Part shown: positions 17,973-26,329 of the stretch, piece by piece | Numbering within the stretch: the first letter of the stretch is position 1 | Layout of the letters: every line of letters begins with the position of its first letter | Source of the DNA: Sphingomonas changnyeongensis | GTDB lineage: Bacteria; Pseudomonadota; Alphaproteobacteria; Sphingomonadales; Sphingomonadaceae | Assembly: GCF_009913435.1 (NCBI RefSeq) | Contig: NZ_CP047895.1 | Span: 2,612,501 to 2,676,500 of the forward strand | DNA: 64,000 nucleotides | Direction: 5' to 3' | The notes under the pieces: generated by a model | Database searches by the model: none | Told to the model about the DNA's origin: nothing | What the model saw: the letters and a program-made list of their open reading frames with translations, nothing else | Position numbers and translations under genes: made by a program

Positions 17973-18388
17973 TCGTCGCCGGCGCGCGGCTCCACCCAGC
18001 GCGTGCGCCCATCGGCCAGCAGCTCGCGTTTCCAGAATGGCGCGCCGGTCTTCAGCCGGTCGATCAGGAACGCGCAGGCATCGAGCGCGGCGTGGCGATG
18101 GCGCGCGGCAGCGGCGGCGATCATGATGCGTTCGCCCGCCGGCACCGTGCCGATGCGGTGGCGGATCACGACCCCCGACAGCCCGAACCGCGCCGCCGCC
18201 TCCCCGGCCAGCCGCACAAGCGCCGCCTCGGTCATGCCCGGATAATGCTCAAGCACCAGCGCGGTGACGCCGTCATCGGCGCGGGCGATGCCGGCAAAGC
18301 TCGCCACCGCCCCCGCGCCCAGCCGGTCGAGCGGGGCGAGCGCCGCCCCGGCATCGAACGGCCCGTCGCTGAGCGCGACGTCGATCAT
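17948..18388 (-). CDS. moaE: molybdopterin synthase catalytic subunit MoaE
   Basis: 146 residues. Large subunit that inserts two sulfurs into cyclic pyranopterin monophosphate to form molybdopterin. Family hallmarks: GAVASFAGIARADDG, LVLEHYPGMTEAAL, VVIRHRIGTVPAGERIMIAAAAA and the catalytic lysine region KTGAPFWKRELLADG. Its ATG overlaps the moaD stop (ATGA), so the two subunits are coupled. The cofactor it makes would serve the SorA-like enzyme at 10158-11393 (inference). Confidence 0.95.
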   Translation of the reverse strand: MIDVALSDGPFDAGAALAPLDRLGAGAVASFAGIARADDGVTALVLEHYPGMTEAALVRLAGEAAARFGLSGVVIRHRIGTVPAGERIMIAAAAARHRHAALDACAFLIDRLKTGAPFWKRELLADGRTRWVEPRAGDDQAAARWD

Positions 18389-18639
18389 CCGCCGGTCATC
18401 GGCGGGAAAAAGGCGATTTCCGCCGCGCCCGTGACCGGTGTGTCGAGCGGCACCGCCTGCTGGTCGATCGCGGCGCGGATCCGCGACCGGTCGGCAAAGG
18501 CACCGGCATGGCCCGGCCCGGTCTCGACCAGCCAGTCGATCAGCCCGTTCAGATCGGCAATGCCGGGCGGCAGCGCGCACCATTCCTCGGCAAGGCCAAT
18601 CCGCTCACGCACCCAGGCAAAATAAAGCAGCTTTACCAA
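18385..18639 (-). CDS. moaD: molybdopterin synthase sulfur-carrier subunit MoaD
   Basis: 84-residue ubiquitin-fold sulfur carrier. It begins MVKLLYFAWVRERIGLAEE and ends EIAFFPPMTGG, with the terminal Gly-Gly that is thiocarboxylated. Coupled to moaE by a four-base overlap and only four bases after pgsA, so pgsA-moaD-moaE is probably one transcript. Confidence 0.95.
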   Translation of the reverse strand: MVKLLYFAWVRERIGLAEEWCALPPGIADLNGLIDWLVETGPGHAGAFADRSRIRAAIDQQAVPLDTPVTGAAEIAFFPPMTGG

Positions 18640-18643
18640 AGCC

Positions 18644-19216
18644 CTAGTCCATGTGCCTGAGACCGACCCGCAGATAGTCCCACCCGGTCAACAGGGTCAG
18701 CGCCGCCGCCGCCCACAGGCTCGCCAGCCCGGCGGTGAAGATCAGCGGACTGCCCGGCACCGCGCCCGACAGGATCAGCGCGCCCAGCGCCACCATCTGG
18801 AATGCCGTCTTCCACTTGGCGAGCCGGCTGACCGGCACCGACACGCTCAGCTGCGCCAGAAACTCGCGCAGGCCCGACACGGCGATTTCGCGCAGCAGGA
18901 TGATCAGCGCGGGGATGACGTGCCAGCCATGAACGATCGCGTGCTGCTCCACCCCTGCCCCGGTCGACAGCAGCATGACGATCACCGCCGCGACCATGAT
19001 CTTGTCGGCAATGGGATCAAGGAAGATGCCGAGCTTGGACACCGTGCCCTGCGCGCGGGCGAGATAGCCGTCGAGATAATCGGTGATGCCGACGACGCAG
19101 TAGAGCGCGAAGGCGAGCGCAAAGCCCAGCTGCCACTGCGGATACCAGAGCAGAAAGACGAGAAACGGCACCGCGAAGATGCGCGACAGGGTCAAGAGAT
19201 TGGGCAGGGTCAGCAT
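18644..19216 (-). CDS. pgsA: CDP-diacylglycerol--glycerol-3-phosphate 3-phosphatidyltransferase PgsA
   Basis: Inner-membrane enzyme committing CDP-diacylglycerol to phosphatidylglycerol. 190 residues with several hydrophobic helices (RIFAVPFLVFLLWYP, LGFALAFALYCVVG, IMVAAVIVMLLS, VIPALIILLREIAV). The CDP-alcohol phosphotransferase signature is complete: DGYLARAQGTVSKLGIFLDP followed by IADK, with all the required aspartates. The start MLTLPNLLTLSRI is standard. First gene of a run with moaD and moaE. Confidence 0.95.
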   Translation of the reverse strand: MLTLPNLLTLSRIFAVPFLVFLLWYPQWQLGFALAFALYCVVGITDYLDGYLARAQGTVSKLGIFLDPIADKIMVAAVIVMLLSTGAGVEQHAIVHGWHVIPALIILLREIAVSGLREFLAQLSVSVPVSRLAKWKTAFQMVALGALILSGAVPGSPLIFTAGLASLWAAAALTLLTGWDYLRVGLRHMD

Positions 19217-19357
19217 GACGCCCCCCGCTTAACCCAGCCGCGCGCGACATTGAAGCGGCAGGACGCCGCCCGCCAGGCGATCATTGCGTCGCCCTTCCCC
19301 AACACGCGCGGACCGGCTAGAGCCGCGGCGGGCAGCAACGGGGCCGACCGCGGGATT

Positions 19358-20623
19358 ATGCAAAGTTCGATGGGGCTTCTCACGCGGCGGCGCTTCCTGC
19401 CGCTGTTCGTCACCCAGTTTCTCGGCGCGTTCAACGACAATCTGTTCAAGAACGCGATGGTGCTGTTCGCGGTCTACAACGTCTATTCGGACCCGAAACA
19501 GGAAACCTGGTTCTCGGGGCTGGCGACGGGGCTGTTCATCCTGCCCTTCTTCCTGCTGTCGGCAACCTCGGGCCAGCTTGCCGACGCGACCGACAAGGCG
19601 CGCATCATCCGGCTGGTCAAGCTGGCCGAGATCCTGATCATGATCGTCGGCGCGATCGGGCTGCTGCTGCCGTCGATCCCGCTGATGCTGGCCGCCCTGC
19701 TGGCGATGGGCGTGCATTCGACCTTTTTCGGCCCGATCAAATACGCGATCCTGCCCCAGCATCTGGAACGGGACGAGGTGCTGGCGGGCACCGGGCTGGT
19801 TGAGGCGGGAACCTATATCTCGATCCTGGCCGGCACGATCATCGCAGGCGTCATCCCGGTCAAGGCGGCGGCGGCGATGGTCGTGATCGTCGCGGTGCTC
19901 GGCTATCTGGCCGGGCGTCAGGTGCCGCCCGCCCCGCCGACCGGCGAGCTTGACCATGTCGATCACAACCCGCTGACCGCATCCTACCGGCTGGTGTCGT
20001 CGACCATGCACATCCGCAAGCTGTTCCTGGCGATCCTGTCGATCAGCTTTTTCTGGATGATCGGCGCGGTGCTGTTCGTGCAGTTCCCGCCGCTCGTCAA
20101 AAACGTGCTGACCGCCGACAAGGCGGTCGCCAGCCTGTTCCTCGCCGTCTTTTCGGTCGGCGTCGCGATCGGATCGGTGATCATCAACCGGCTGCTCAAG
20201 GGTGAGGTGTCGGCGCGCTATTCGCCCCCGGCGGTGATCGTGATGGGCGGGTTCGTGCTCGCTTTCTATCTGATCGCGCGCAGCTGGGTGCCGGACGGGC
20301 GCGACCTGTATGACGTGATGGAGTTCATCGCCCATCCGGGCGCGCCCGCGCTGCTCGGCGCGCTGCTGGGCGTCGCGATTGCGGGCGGGGTGTTCGTGGT
20401 GCCGCTCTATGCGTTCCTGACCACCACCGTGTCGCAGGGGGAAACGGCGCGCACCGTTGCCGCCAACAACATCGTCAACTCGGGCGCGATGGTGATCGGA
20501 TCGGTCTGCGCGCTGGGCCTCAGCTTTGTCGGCGTGTCGGCGGTCGACCAGTTTCTGATGACCGCAGGCATGTGCCTGATCTCCGCCGCGCTGGCGTGGA
20601 AGCTGCACCGCGCTTGCGATTGA
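19358..20623 (+). CDS. MFS transporter, LplT-like
   Basis: 421-residue 12-helix carrier. The motif RRFLPLFVTQFLGAFNDNLFKN and the loop ATSGQLADATDKARIIRLVK match the family that includes the lysophospholipid flippase LplT. In many alphaproteobacteria this domain is fused to an acyltransferase and acyl-ACP synthetase; here it is a stand-alone transporter. The ATG at 19358 (MQSSMGLLTRRRFLP) is preferred over the ATG four codons on. Divergent from pgsA, another phospholipid gene, which fits a lipid-related role (inference). The stop codon lies inside a 17-base tandem repeat. Confidence 0.8.
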   Translation: MQSSMGLLTRRRFLPLFVTQFLGAFNDNLFKNAMVLFAVYNVYSDPKQETWFSGLATGLFILPFFLLSATSGQLADATDKARIIRLVKLAEILIMIVGAIGLLLPSIPLMLAALLAMGVHSTFFGPIKYAILPQHLERDEVLAGTGLVEAGTYISILAGTIIAGVIPVKAAAAMVVIVAVLGYLAGRQVPPAPPTGELDHVDHNPLTASYRLVSSTMHIRKLFLAILSISFFWMIGAVLFVQFPPLVKNVLTADKAVASLFLAVFSVGVAIGSVIINRLLKGEVSARYSPPAVIVMGGFVLAFYLIARSWVPDGRDLYDVMEFIAHPGAPALLGALLGVAIAGGVFVVPLYAFLTTTVSQGETARTVAANNIVNSGAMVIGSVCALGLSFVGVSAVDQFLMTAGMCLISAALAWKLHRACD

Positions 20624-20666
20624 TATGGGCCTGCGACTGATTTGGGCCTGTAACTGATGTGGGCCT
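20616..20666. repeat. 17-base tandem repeat, three units
   Basis: Three adjacent imperfect copies: GCGATTGATATGGGCCT, GCGACTGATTTGGGCCT and GTAACTGATGTGGGCCT. The stop codon of the MFS gene is in the first copy, so the duplication extended the 3' untranslated region. The array ends two bases before the stop of the convergent small gene. Confidence 0.9.
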
Positions 20667-20667
20667 G

Positions 20668-20841
20668 TCAGGCGATGAAGCTGTAGATCGCGACGAAAAA
20701 GGCCGTGAAGCTCAGCGCGAACAGCCGCAGATCGTTGCGGTCGTCGGGCAGCGCCTCGATCATGGCGGTGGCGGGACGCGGCAGCCGGCGGCGCAGAGGA
20801 TGGCCGGCGCCTTCGTTGGTCAGGACAAGTCGGCGTTTCAT
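20668..20841 (-). CDS. small single-pass membrane protein, unknown function
   Basis: 57 residues: a basic N-terminal part (MKRRLVLTNEGAGHPLRRRL), a short linker EALPDDRNDLR and one C-terminal hydrophobic segment, LFALSFTAFFVAIYSFIA, running to the end. Tail-anchored topology with a cytosolic basic N terminus is likely. No characterised family. The codon pattern and clean domain layout favour a real gene. It is convergent with the LplT-like gene. Confidence 0.65.
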   Translation of the reverse strand: MKRRLVLTNEGAGHPLRRRLPRPATAMIEALPDDRNDLRLFALSFTAFFVAIYSFIA

Positions 20842-20967
20842 GGGCGAGAGGTTAACGCGCCGTTTACGATTCCGTCTCGCGGCGAATATGGTTAACGCCG
20901 TCCCGGAAAAGGACGGCGTGACGCGGCACGACCGGACGGGATGACAAAAAGGGGAGCGGGACGCGCG

Positions 20968-22073
20968 ATGGGCAAGCTTCAGGGCATCAAGGTGGTCGAC
21001 CTGACCCAGTTTCTGCCCGGACCGATGCTGACGCTGATGATGGCCGATCAGGGTGCCGATGTGGTCAAGATCGAGCCACCGGGCGGCGATCCCGCCCGCA
21101 CCCAGGCCCCGGTCGAGGGCGGCCAGTCGGTCTGGTTCCGCTCGCTCAACCGCGGCAAGACCAGCCTGACGCTCGACCTCAAGAGCGAGGCCGGGCGCGC
21201 GCGGCTGTGGCGCGAACTCGCCGATGCCGATGTGCTGGTCGAAGGGTTCAGGCCCGGCGTGATGGCGCGGCTGGGCTTTGACTATGCGGCGGTCGCCGCC
21301 CGCCATCCGGGCATCGTCTATTGCTCGGTCACCGCCTTTGGCCAGCACGGCCCGCTCGCCGATCATCCCGCGCACGACATGGCCGTGCAGGCGCTGGCCG
21401 GCTTTTTGTCGGTCAATGACGGGCCGGACGGCACGCCGGTGGTGCCGGGCGTCGCCGCGTCGGACGTCGCCGCCGGGCTGACGGGCCTTGCCGGCGTGCT
21501 GATAGCGCTGATCGGCCGCCAGCGCACCGGGCGCGGCGATTATCTGGACATTGCGATGTTCGACAGCCTGCTGCCCTGGTGCGCGCACACCGCCGGCGAT
21601 GCGATCATCGGCGGCCCGCCGCCGCGCTCTGCCGAACAGCGCTCGCTGGGCGGGGCGGCATTTTACCAGATCTACCGCACCGCCTGCGGCCGCCATGTCG
21701 CGCTGGGCGGGCGCGAGGAAAAGTTCGTCCGCAATCTGCTCGGCGCGCTCGGGCGGCCGGACCTGATCGACACCGCGCTCGGCCCGGCGGGTGCGGGGCA
21801 GGAGCCGGTGCGCGCCTTTCTGGCCGCGACCTTTGCCGCTCAGGACCGCGATCACTGGGTCCAATGGTTCGCCGACAAGGATGTCGCCTTCGCCCCGGTG
21901 CTCGATTTCCGCGAGGCGCTCGACCAGCCGCATGTCGCCGGGCGCGGCCTGCTGGTCGAGGCGGGGGCGGCCGCCAGATCGGCCCGGCAATCCGCTTTGC
22001 CGACACCTGCCCGCCCGACCGGCCGGCGCCGCCGCTCGGCCCGGTCAATGACGGGGAGACGCTGGGATGCTGA
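20968..22073 (+). CDS. CaiB/BaiF family (class III) CoA-transferase (one-base frameshift as sequenced)
   Basis: Transfers CoA between carboxylic acids. The N terminus LQGIKVVDLTQFLPGPM, GADVVKIEPPGGDPAR, then SLNRGKTSLTLDLKSEAG are canonical, and the catalytic Asp is residue 199 in DYLDIAMFDSLLPW. The frame is lost in the G run 21963-21967 after GRGLLVEA; one more G restores GGGRQIGPAIRFADTCPPD and the C terminus DGETLGC, for 368 residues. An upstream in-frame ATG exists at 20941. The stop overlaps the ATG of the enoyl-CoA hydratase gene, so the two enzymes probably activate and hydrate or isomerise the same acyl group. Confidence 0.88.
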
Positions 22074-22828
22074 GGCTGGTGATCGACGGCCCCTGCGCCG
22101 AACTGCGCATCGACCGGCCCGAACGGCGGGGCGCGTTCGATCTGGCCATGTGGCAGGCCCTGCCCGGCCTGCTCGCCGAGGCCGAAGCGACGCCGGGGGT
22201 GCGGCTGTTGCTGCTGCGCTCGGCGGTCGCAGGGATGTTTTCCGCCGGGGCCGATATTGCCGAGCTGCTGGCCCGTTCGGGCGATCCGGCGTGGCGGGCG
22301 GACAATCAGGCGGCGCTGTTCGCCGCCCAGCACGCGCTGACCCGCACGCCGCTGCCCAGCATCGCCTTTGTCGATGGCGACTGTATCGGCGGCGGCTGCG
22401 GGCTGGCGCTGGCCTGCGATCTGCGGGTCGCGACGCCGCGCGCGCGGTTCGGCATCACCCCGGCGCGGCTGGGCCTTGTCTATCCGTTCCACGACACCAA
22501 GCTGCTGGTCGATCTGGTCGGCCCGGCACGGGCAAAGCGGCTGCTGTTCACCGGCCAGCTGATCGATGCGGCGGAGGCGGAGCGGATCGGCCTTGTCGAT
22601 CTGATCGCCGACACGCCCGACGCGCTGACCGCACCGATCCTCGCCGCCTCGCCGCACAGCGTGCGCGAGGCCAAGGCGATGGTGCGCCGCGTGCTCGACG
22701 GGCAGGCGGATGAGGATGAAGCGACACGGGCGATCTTCGCCCGCGCCTTCACCCTGCCCGACTTCGCCGAGGGCACTGCCGCCTTCACGCAGAAACGCGC
22801 GCCCCGCTTCACCGGTCCGGAGACCTGA
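22067..22828 (+). CDS. enoyl-CoA hydratase/isomerase (crotonase) family protein
   Basis: 253 residues. The crotonase oxyanion-hole segments are present: MFSAGADIAELLARSG and the second region IAFVDGDCIGGGCGLALACD. The C-terminal FAEGTAAFTQKRAPRF is the usual trimerisation tail. In the second active-site region HDTKLLVDLVG lacks the clear paired glutamates of classical hydratases, so the exact reaction (hydration, isomerisation, hydrolysis) cannot be set. Overlaps the CoA-transferase gene by seven bases. Confidence 0.88.
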   Translation: MLRLVIDGPCAELRIDRPERRGAFDLAMWQALPGLLAEAEATPGVRLLLLRSAVAGMFSAGADIAELLARSGDPAWRADNQAALFAAQHALTRTPLPSIAFVDGDCIGGGCGLALACDLRVATPRARFGITPARLGLVYPFHDTKLLVDLVGPARAKRLLFTGQLIDAAEAERIGLVDLIADTPDALTAPILAASPHSVREAKAMVRRVLDGQADEDEATRAIFARAFTLPDFAEGTAAFTQKRAPRFTGPET

Positions 22829-22840
22829 GGCAGACGCCGG

Positions 22841-23815
22841 TCAGGGGATCAGCAGCGTCGATCCGCTGGTCCGCCGCGCCTCGAGGTCGCGGTGCGCGGT
22901 CACGACATCGGCAAGCGCATAACGCTGGCCGATCGTCACCGTCACCCGGCCGCTCAGGATCATGTCCCACAGCCGCGCGACGCCCGCTGCCCGTTCGGCG
23001 GGGGCGGCATAATAATCGAACAGCGTCGGCCGGGTGACGAACAGCGATCCCGCGCGCGCGAGCACGCCCAGATCGACGCCGCTGACCGGGCCGGAGGCGT
23101 TGCCGTAGCTGATGATCAGCCCGCGCCGGCCGGTTGCGGCCAGCGACAGCGCCCAGCTGGCCGCGCCGACGCCGTCAAAGCTGACGCGCACCCCCGCCCC
23201 GCCGGTCAGCGCCCGCACCTGCCGCGCGGCATCGGGATCATCGGCCAGCAGCATGTGATCAGCGCCCGCCGCGCTCGCCGCCGCACATTTGGCCGCGCTC
23301 GACGCGGTGCCGATCACCGTCGCGCCCAGCGCCTTCAGCCACTGGGTCAGGATCAGCCCCACCCCGCCCGCTGCGGCATGGACGAGCACCGCATCGCCGG
23401 GTGCGACCTGCGCCGCCCGCTCGGCCAGGAACTCGGCGGTGCAGCCCTTGAGCAGGGCTGCCGCCGCCGTCTCGTCATCAATGCCGTCGGGAACATGGAA
23501 CAGGCTGGCGGCGGGCACGTTGCGCGCCGCGGCATAGGCCCCGCGCGCCGGGCCGAAGGTTGCCACCCGGTCTCCGGCGGCAAGCCCCTCCACCCCCGGC
23601 CCAACCGCCTCGACCAGCCCGGCGGCCTCCATCCCCAGCCCGCCGGGCAGTTCGACCGGATAGAGGCCGGAACGGTGATAGGTGTCGATATAATTCAGGC
23701 CGATCGCGGTGTTGCGCATCCTGACCTCGCCCGGCCCCGGCGGCGGCAGCGACGCATCGACAAGCGCCATCACCTCCGGGCCACCGGTCCGTTCGATCAT
23801 CACCGTCTGCGCCAT
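22841..23815 (-). CDS. NADPH:quinone oxidoreductase-like protein (zinc-independent MDR family)
   Basis: 324 residues. Begins MAQTVMIERTGGPEVMALVD, typical of QorA proteins. GLNYIDTYHRSGLYP and GMEAAGLVEAVGPGVEGLAAGDRV build the GroES-like domain, and the nucleotide site is VLVHAAAGGVG. There are no zinc-binding cysteine clusters. Reduces quinones or other enones with NADPH in the cytosol. Convergent with the enoyl-CoA hydratase gene, with only 12 bases between stops, and divergent from the LacI regulator. Confidence 0.9.
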   Translation of the reverse strand: MAQTVMIERTGGPEVMALVDASLPPPGPGEVRMRNTAIGLNYIDTYHRSGLYPVELPGGLGMEAAGLVEAVGPGVEGLAAGDRVATFGPARGAYAAARNVPAASLFHVPDGIDDETAAAALLKGCTAEFLAERAAQVAPGDAVLVHAAAGGVGLILTQWLKALGATVIGTASSAAKCAAASAAGADHMLLADDPDAARQVRALTGGAGVRVSFDGVGAASWALSLAATGRRGLIISYGNASGPVSGVDLGVLARAGSLFVTRPTLFDYYAAPAERAAGVARLWDMILSGRVTVTIGQRYALADVVTAHRDLEARRTSGSTLLIP

Positions 23816-23925
23816 CGCTCTCCCCTCAATCGCCCCGCCGCGCGGCCCGACAGGACCGCGCGATTGCAACCGGATCGGTTCTGACATGGCTGGACAATAA
23901 TCGGAAGCTTGGCGACAGTCCGGCA

Positions 23926-24927
23926 ATGGCCACCAACATCAAGGACGTGTCGCGCGCAGCCGGCGTGTCGATCAAGACGGTGTCGCGGGTGCTCAACAAT
24001 GAGCGCTATGTGCGACCGGCGACGCGCGCCAGGGTGGAAGAGGCGATGGCCAGGCTCGGCTTCCGCCCCAGCGCCGCCGCCCGCGCGCTCGCGGGCGGCC
24101 GCTCGTTCCAGATCGCGCTGATGTGCAGCAATCCCGGGCCTTATTATCTGCACGGCCTGATCGCCGGGCTGCGTGGCCGCTGCGCCGCCGAAGGCGTGCG
24201 GCTGATCGTCCATGCCTATGACATCGAAGGGACCGAACTGAGCGAGGATGTGCGCGACATGCTGCGCCAGCTCAGCCCCGACGGGGTGATCCTGACGCCG
24301 CCGATCGCCGATCTGGAGCCGGTGCTCGACGCGCTGGAGGCGGCGAATACCCCTTATGTCCGCATCTCGCCGGGCATTTCGCCGGGCCGCAGCGCGGCGG
24401 TCGCGATCGACAATGAAGCCGCGGCGCGCGCGGTCACGGGCATGATGATCGGCCTCGGGCATCGCCGGATCGGCTTTGTCGTCGGGCACCGCAGCTATGC
24501 GGTCAGCAACCAGCGGCTGGCCGGCTATCTCGATGCGCTGCGCGATGCCGGGCTGGGCGTGGATCTGGAACTGGTGCAGCAGGGCTGGTTCGATTTCGCC
24601 TCGGGCCAGGCGGCGGCCGACCGGCTGCTCGACCTCCGCGACCCGCCGACCGCGGTCTTCGCCTCGAGCGACGACATGGCGGCAGGCGTGCTGGCCGCCG
24701 CGCACCGGCGGCGGCTGTCGGTGCCCGGCGACCTGTCGATCGCGGGGTTTGACGACACCGATCTCGCCCGTTCGGTGTGGCCGCCGCTCACCACCGTCCG
24801 CCAGCCGATCGCCGTGCTGGCCGAGCGGGCCGCCGAGCTGCTGTTCGAGCGTGCCGAGCCGGGGCTGAGGCTGGTGCCGTACGAGCTGGTGCGGCGCGAA
24901 ACGGTCGCCGCGCCGGGCGCTTGCTGA
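23926..24927 (+). CDS. LacI-family transcriptional regulator
   Basis: 333 residues. The N-terminal HTH and hinge (NIKDVSRAAGVSIKTVSRVL, NNERYVRPATRARVEEAMARLGFRPSAAARAL region, residues 5-57) precede a periplasmic-binding-like effector domain (VILTPPIADLEPVLDAL, GHRRIGFVVGHRSYAVSNQR, AVFASSDDMAAGVLAAAHRR, IAGFDDTDLARSVWPPLTTV). It directly precedes an MFS carrier, with an operator-like dyad between them, and a TonB receptor follows, so it probably controls uptake of a sugar-type compound. The effector cannot be read from sequence. Confidence 0.92.
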   Translation: MATNIKDVSRAAGVSIKTVSRVLNNERYVRPATRARVEEAMARLGFRPSAAARALAGGRSFQIALMCSNPGPYYLHGLIAGLRGRCAAEGVRLIVHAYDIEGTELSEDVRDMLRQLSPDGVILTPPIADLEPVLDALEAANTPYVRISPGISPGRSAAVAIDNEAAARAVTGMMIGLGHRRIGFVVGHRSYAVSNQRLAGYLDALRDAGLGVDLELVQQGWFDFASGQAAADRLLDLRDPPTAVFASSDDMAAGVLAAAHRRRLSVPGDLSIAGFDDTDLARSVWPPLTTVRQPIAVLAERAAELLFERAEPGLRLVPYELVRRETVAAPGAC

Positions 24928-24933
24928 AACGCC

Positions 24934-24946
24934 TGACAACGTTATC
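24934..24946. promoter_or_regulatory. candidate LacI-family operator
   Basis: TGACAACGTTATC with the central AACGTT typical of LacI-family sites; the two halves are near-symmetric (TGACAA against the complement of TTATCC). It lies in the 47-base gap between the lacI-type gene and the MFS gene, 29 bases before the MFS start, in the right place to block its promoter. Confidence 0.6.
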
Positions 24947-24974
24947 CTCTTCACTCGAAAAAGAGGATGCCCTG

Positions 24975-26192
24975 ATGACCGACCCCCTGGCCGCGCGGCG
25001 CTGGCTGCTGATCGCGCTGATCTTTGTCGCGATCGCGCTCAATTACGTTGACCGGCAGGTGCTCGCCCTGCTCAAGCCGACGCTCGAGGCGGCATTTTCC
25101 TGGTCGAACCGCGATTATGCGCTGCTCGGCTCGGCCTTTCAGGTCACGGCGGCGATCTCGTTCCTGTTCGTCGGCTATATCGTCGACCGGTTCGGCGTGC
25201 GCCGCGCGCTCGGCTGGGGCGTGGCGCTGTGGAGCCTCGCCGGCATCGCCCATGCCTTTTCAACCAGTGTCGGCCAGTTCGTCGCCGCGCGCATCGCGCT
25301 GGCGGCGGCGGAAACGGTCGGCACACCGGCGGCGGTCAAATCGGCGGCGGTCTATCTGCCGCTCCGGCAGCGGTCGCTGGCGCTCGGTCTTGGCAACACC
25401 GCGCCCAATATCGGCGCGATCGTGACGCCGCTGCTGATCCCGCCGCTCGCGCTCGCATTCGGGTGGCAGGCGGCGTTCATCGTCACCGGCGCGCTCGGCT
25501 TTGTCTGGCTGATCTTCTGGATCGGCGGCACGCGCGGCCTGACCCCGGTCGCCGATCAGGGCGCGGCCGAGGGTGCGCGGGTGCCGCTGGGCGAGCTGAT
25601 CCGCGACCGGCGCAGCTGGGCGATCATCGGCGCCAAATTCTTCAGCGATCTGTGCTGGTTCTTCCTGCTGTTCTGGATCCCGGATTTCTTCGGGCGGCAA
25701 TTCGGGATGAGCCAGGCGACGCTGGGCGGGCCGGTGGCGCTGATCTACAGCCTCGCCGCGCTCGGCGCGCTGTCATCGGGGCTGCTGTTCCCCCGGCTGG
25801 TCGCACGGGGCCTGAGCGTCAACCGCGCGCGCAAAAGCTCGATGCTGTTCTATGCGCTGATGATCCTGCCGATGCCGCTGGCGATCCTCGCCCCCGGCCC
25901 CTGGGTGGCGGCGTTCGTGATCGGGATCGCGCTGTTCGCGCATCAGGGCTTTTCGACCAATATCTTCGGCCTGGCCGCCGATGCGATCCCGGCCGGGCGG
26001 GTTGCAACCGTGATCGGCGCGGGCGCGGTGGCGGGCAATCTGTCGGGCGCGGGCATGATCGAGCTGGCGGGGTGGAGCATCGATCACGGCCTTGGCTATT
26101 GGCCGATGTTCGCCGTGTGTGCGAGCGCCTATCTGGTCGCGACGCTGTGGGTGCATCTGCTGGTGCCGGTGATCCGCCCGGCCCAGGGCTGA
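24975..26192 (+). CDS. MFS transporter, ACS (hexuronate-type) family
   Basis: 405 residues and 12 predicted helices. The start ARRWLLIALIFVAIALNYVDRQVLALLKP and GLSVNRARKSSMLFYALMILP resemble ExuT/anion:cation symporters that import hexuronates, aldarates and related organic acids. The first-loop motif is GYIVDRFGVRRALGWG. The ATG at 24975 has an AAGAGG ribosome-binding site. Together with the LacI regulator upstream and the TonB receptor downstream it forms an uptake locus. The substrate is inferred at family level only. Confidence 0.88.
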   Translation: MTDPLAARRWLLIALIFVAIALNYVDRQVLALLKPTLEAAFSWSNRDYALLGSAFQVTAAISFLFVGYIVDRFGVRRALGWGVALWSLAGIAHAFSTSVGQFVAARIALAAAETVGTPAAVKSAAVYLPLRQRSLALGLGNTAPNIGAIVTPLLIPPLALAFGWQAAFIVTGALGFVWLIFWIGGTRGLTPVADQGAAEGARVPLGELIRDRRSWAIIGAKFFSDLCWFFLLFWIPDFFGRQFGMSQATLGGPVALIYSLAALGALSSGLLFPRLVARGLSVNRARKSSMLFYALMILPMPLAILAPGPWVAAFVIGIALFAHQGFSTNIFGLAADAIPAGRVATVIGAGAVAGNLSGAGMIELAGWSIDHGLGYWPMFAVCASAYLVATLWVHLLVPVIRPAQG

Positions 26193-26210
26193 TTTTCTGT
26201 ATACAGAAAA
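26193..26210. promoter_or_regulatory. perfect 18-base palindrome between MFS and TonB receptor genes
   Basis: TTTTCTGTATACAGAAAA, immediately after the MFS stop codon and 119 bases before the TonB receptor ATG. The core CTGTATACAG resembles operators of GntR-family (FadR-type) repressors. The T and A runs also let it work as a short bidirectional terminator, but the stem is weak for that. No FadR-type regulator is in the window. Confidence 0.65.
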
Positions 26211-26261
26211 CCGCGATTTCATCCGAACAATCGTCGTTCGTCATGATTTCGTAGGAAAATG

Positions 26262-26288
26262 GCAGCGCCGTCGTCATGTCGGCGCTGC
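26262..26288 (+). promoter_or_regulatory. leader hairpin upstream of the TonB receptor
   Basis: GCAGCGCCG (26262-26270) pairs perfectly with CGGCGCTGC (26280-26288) around a nine-base loop, 41 bases before the receptor ATG. It probably lies in the 5' untranslated region, where it could affect mRNA stability or act in attenuation. No known riboswitch consensus is seen. Confidence 0.45.
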
Positions 26289-26329
26289 AACGGCGGTGCG
26301 CAGTCAATCCTTTTTGGGGGAAAAACAAA

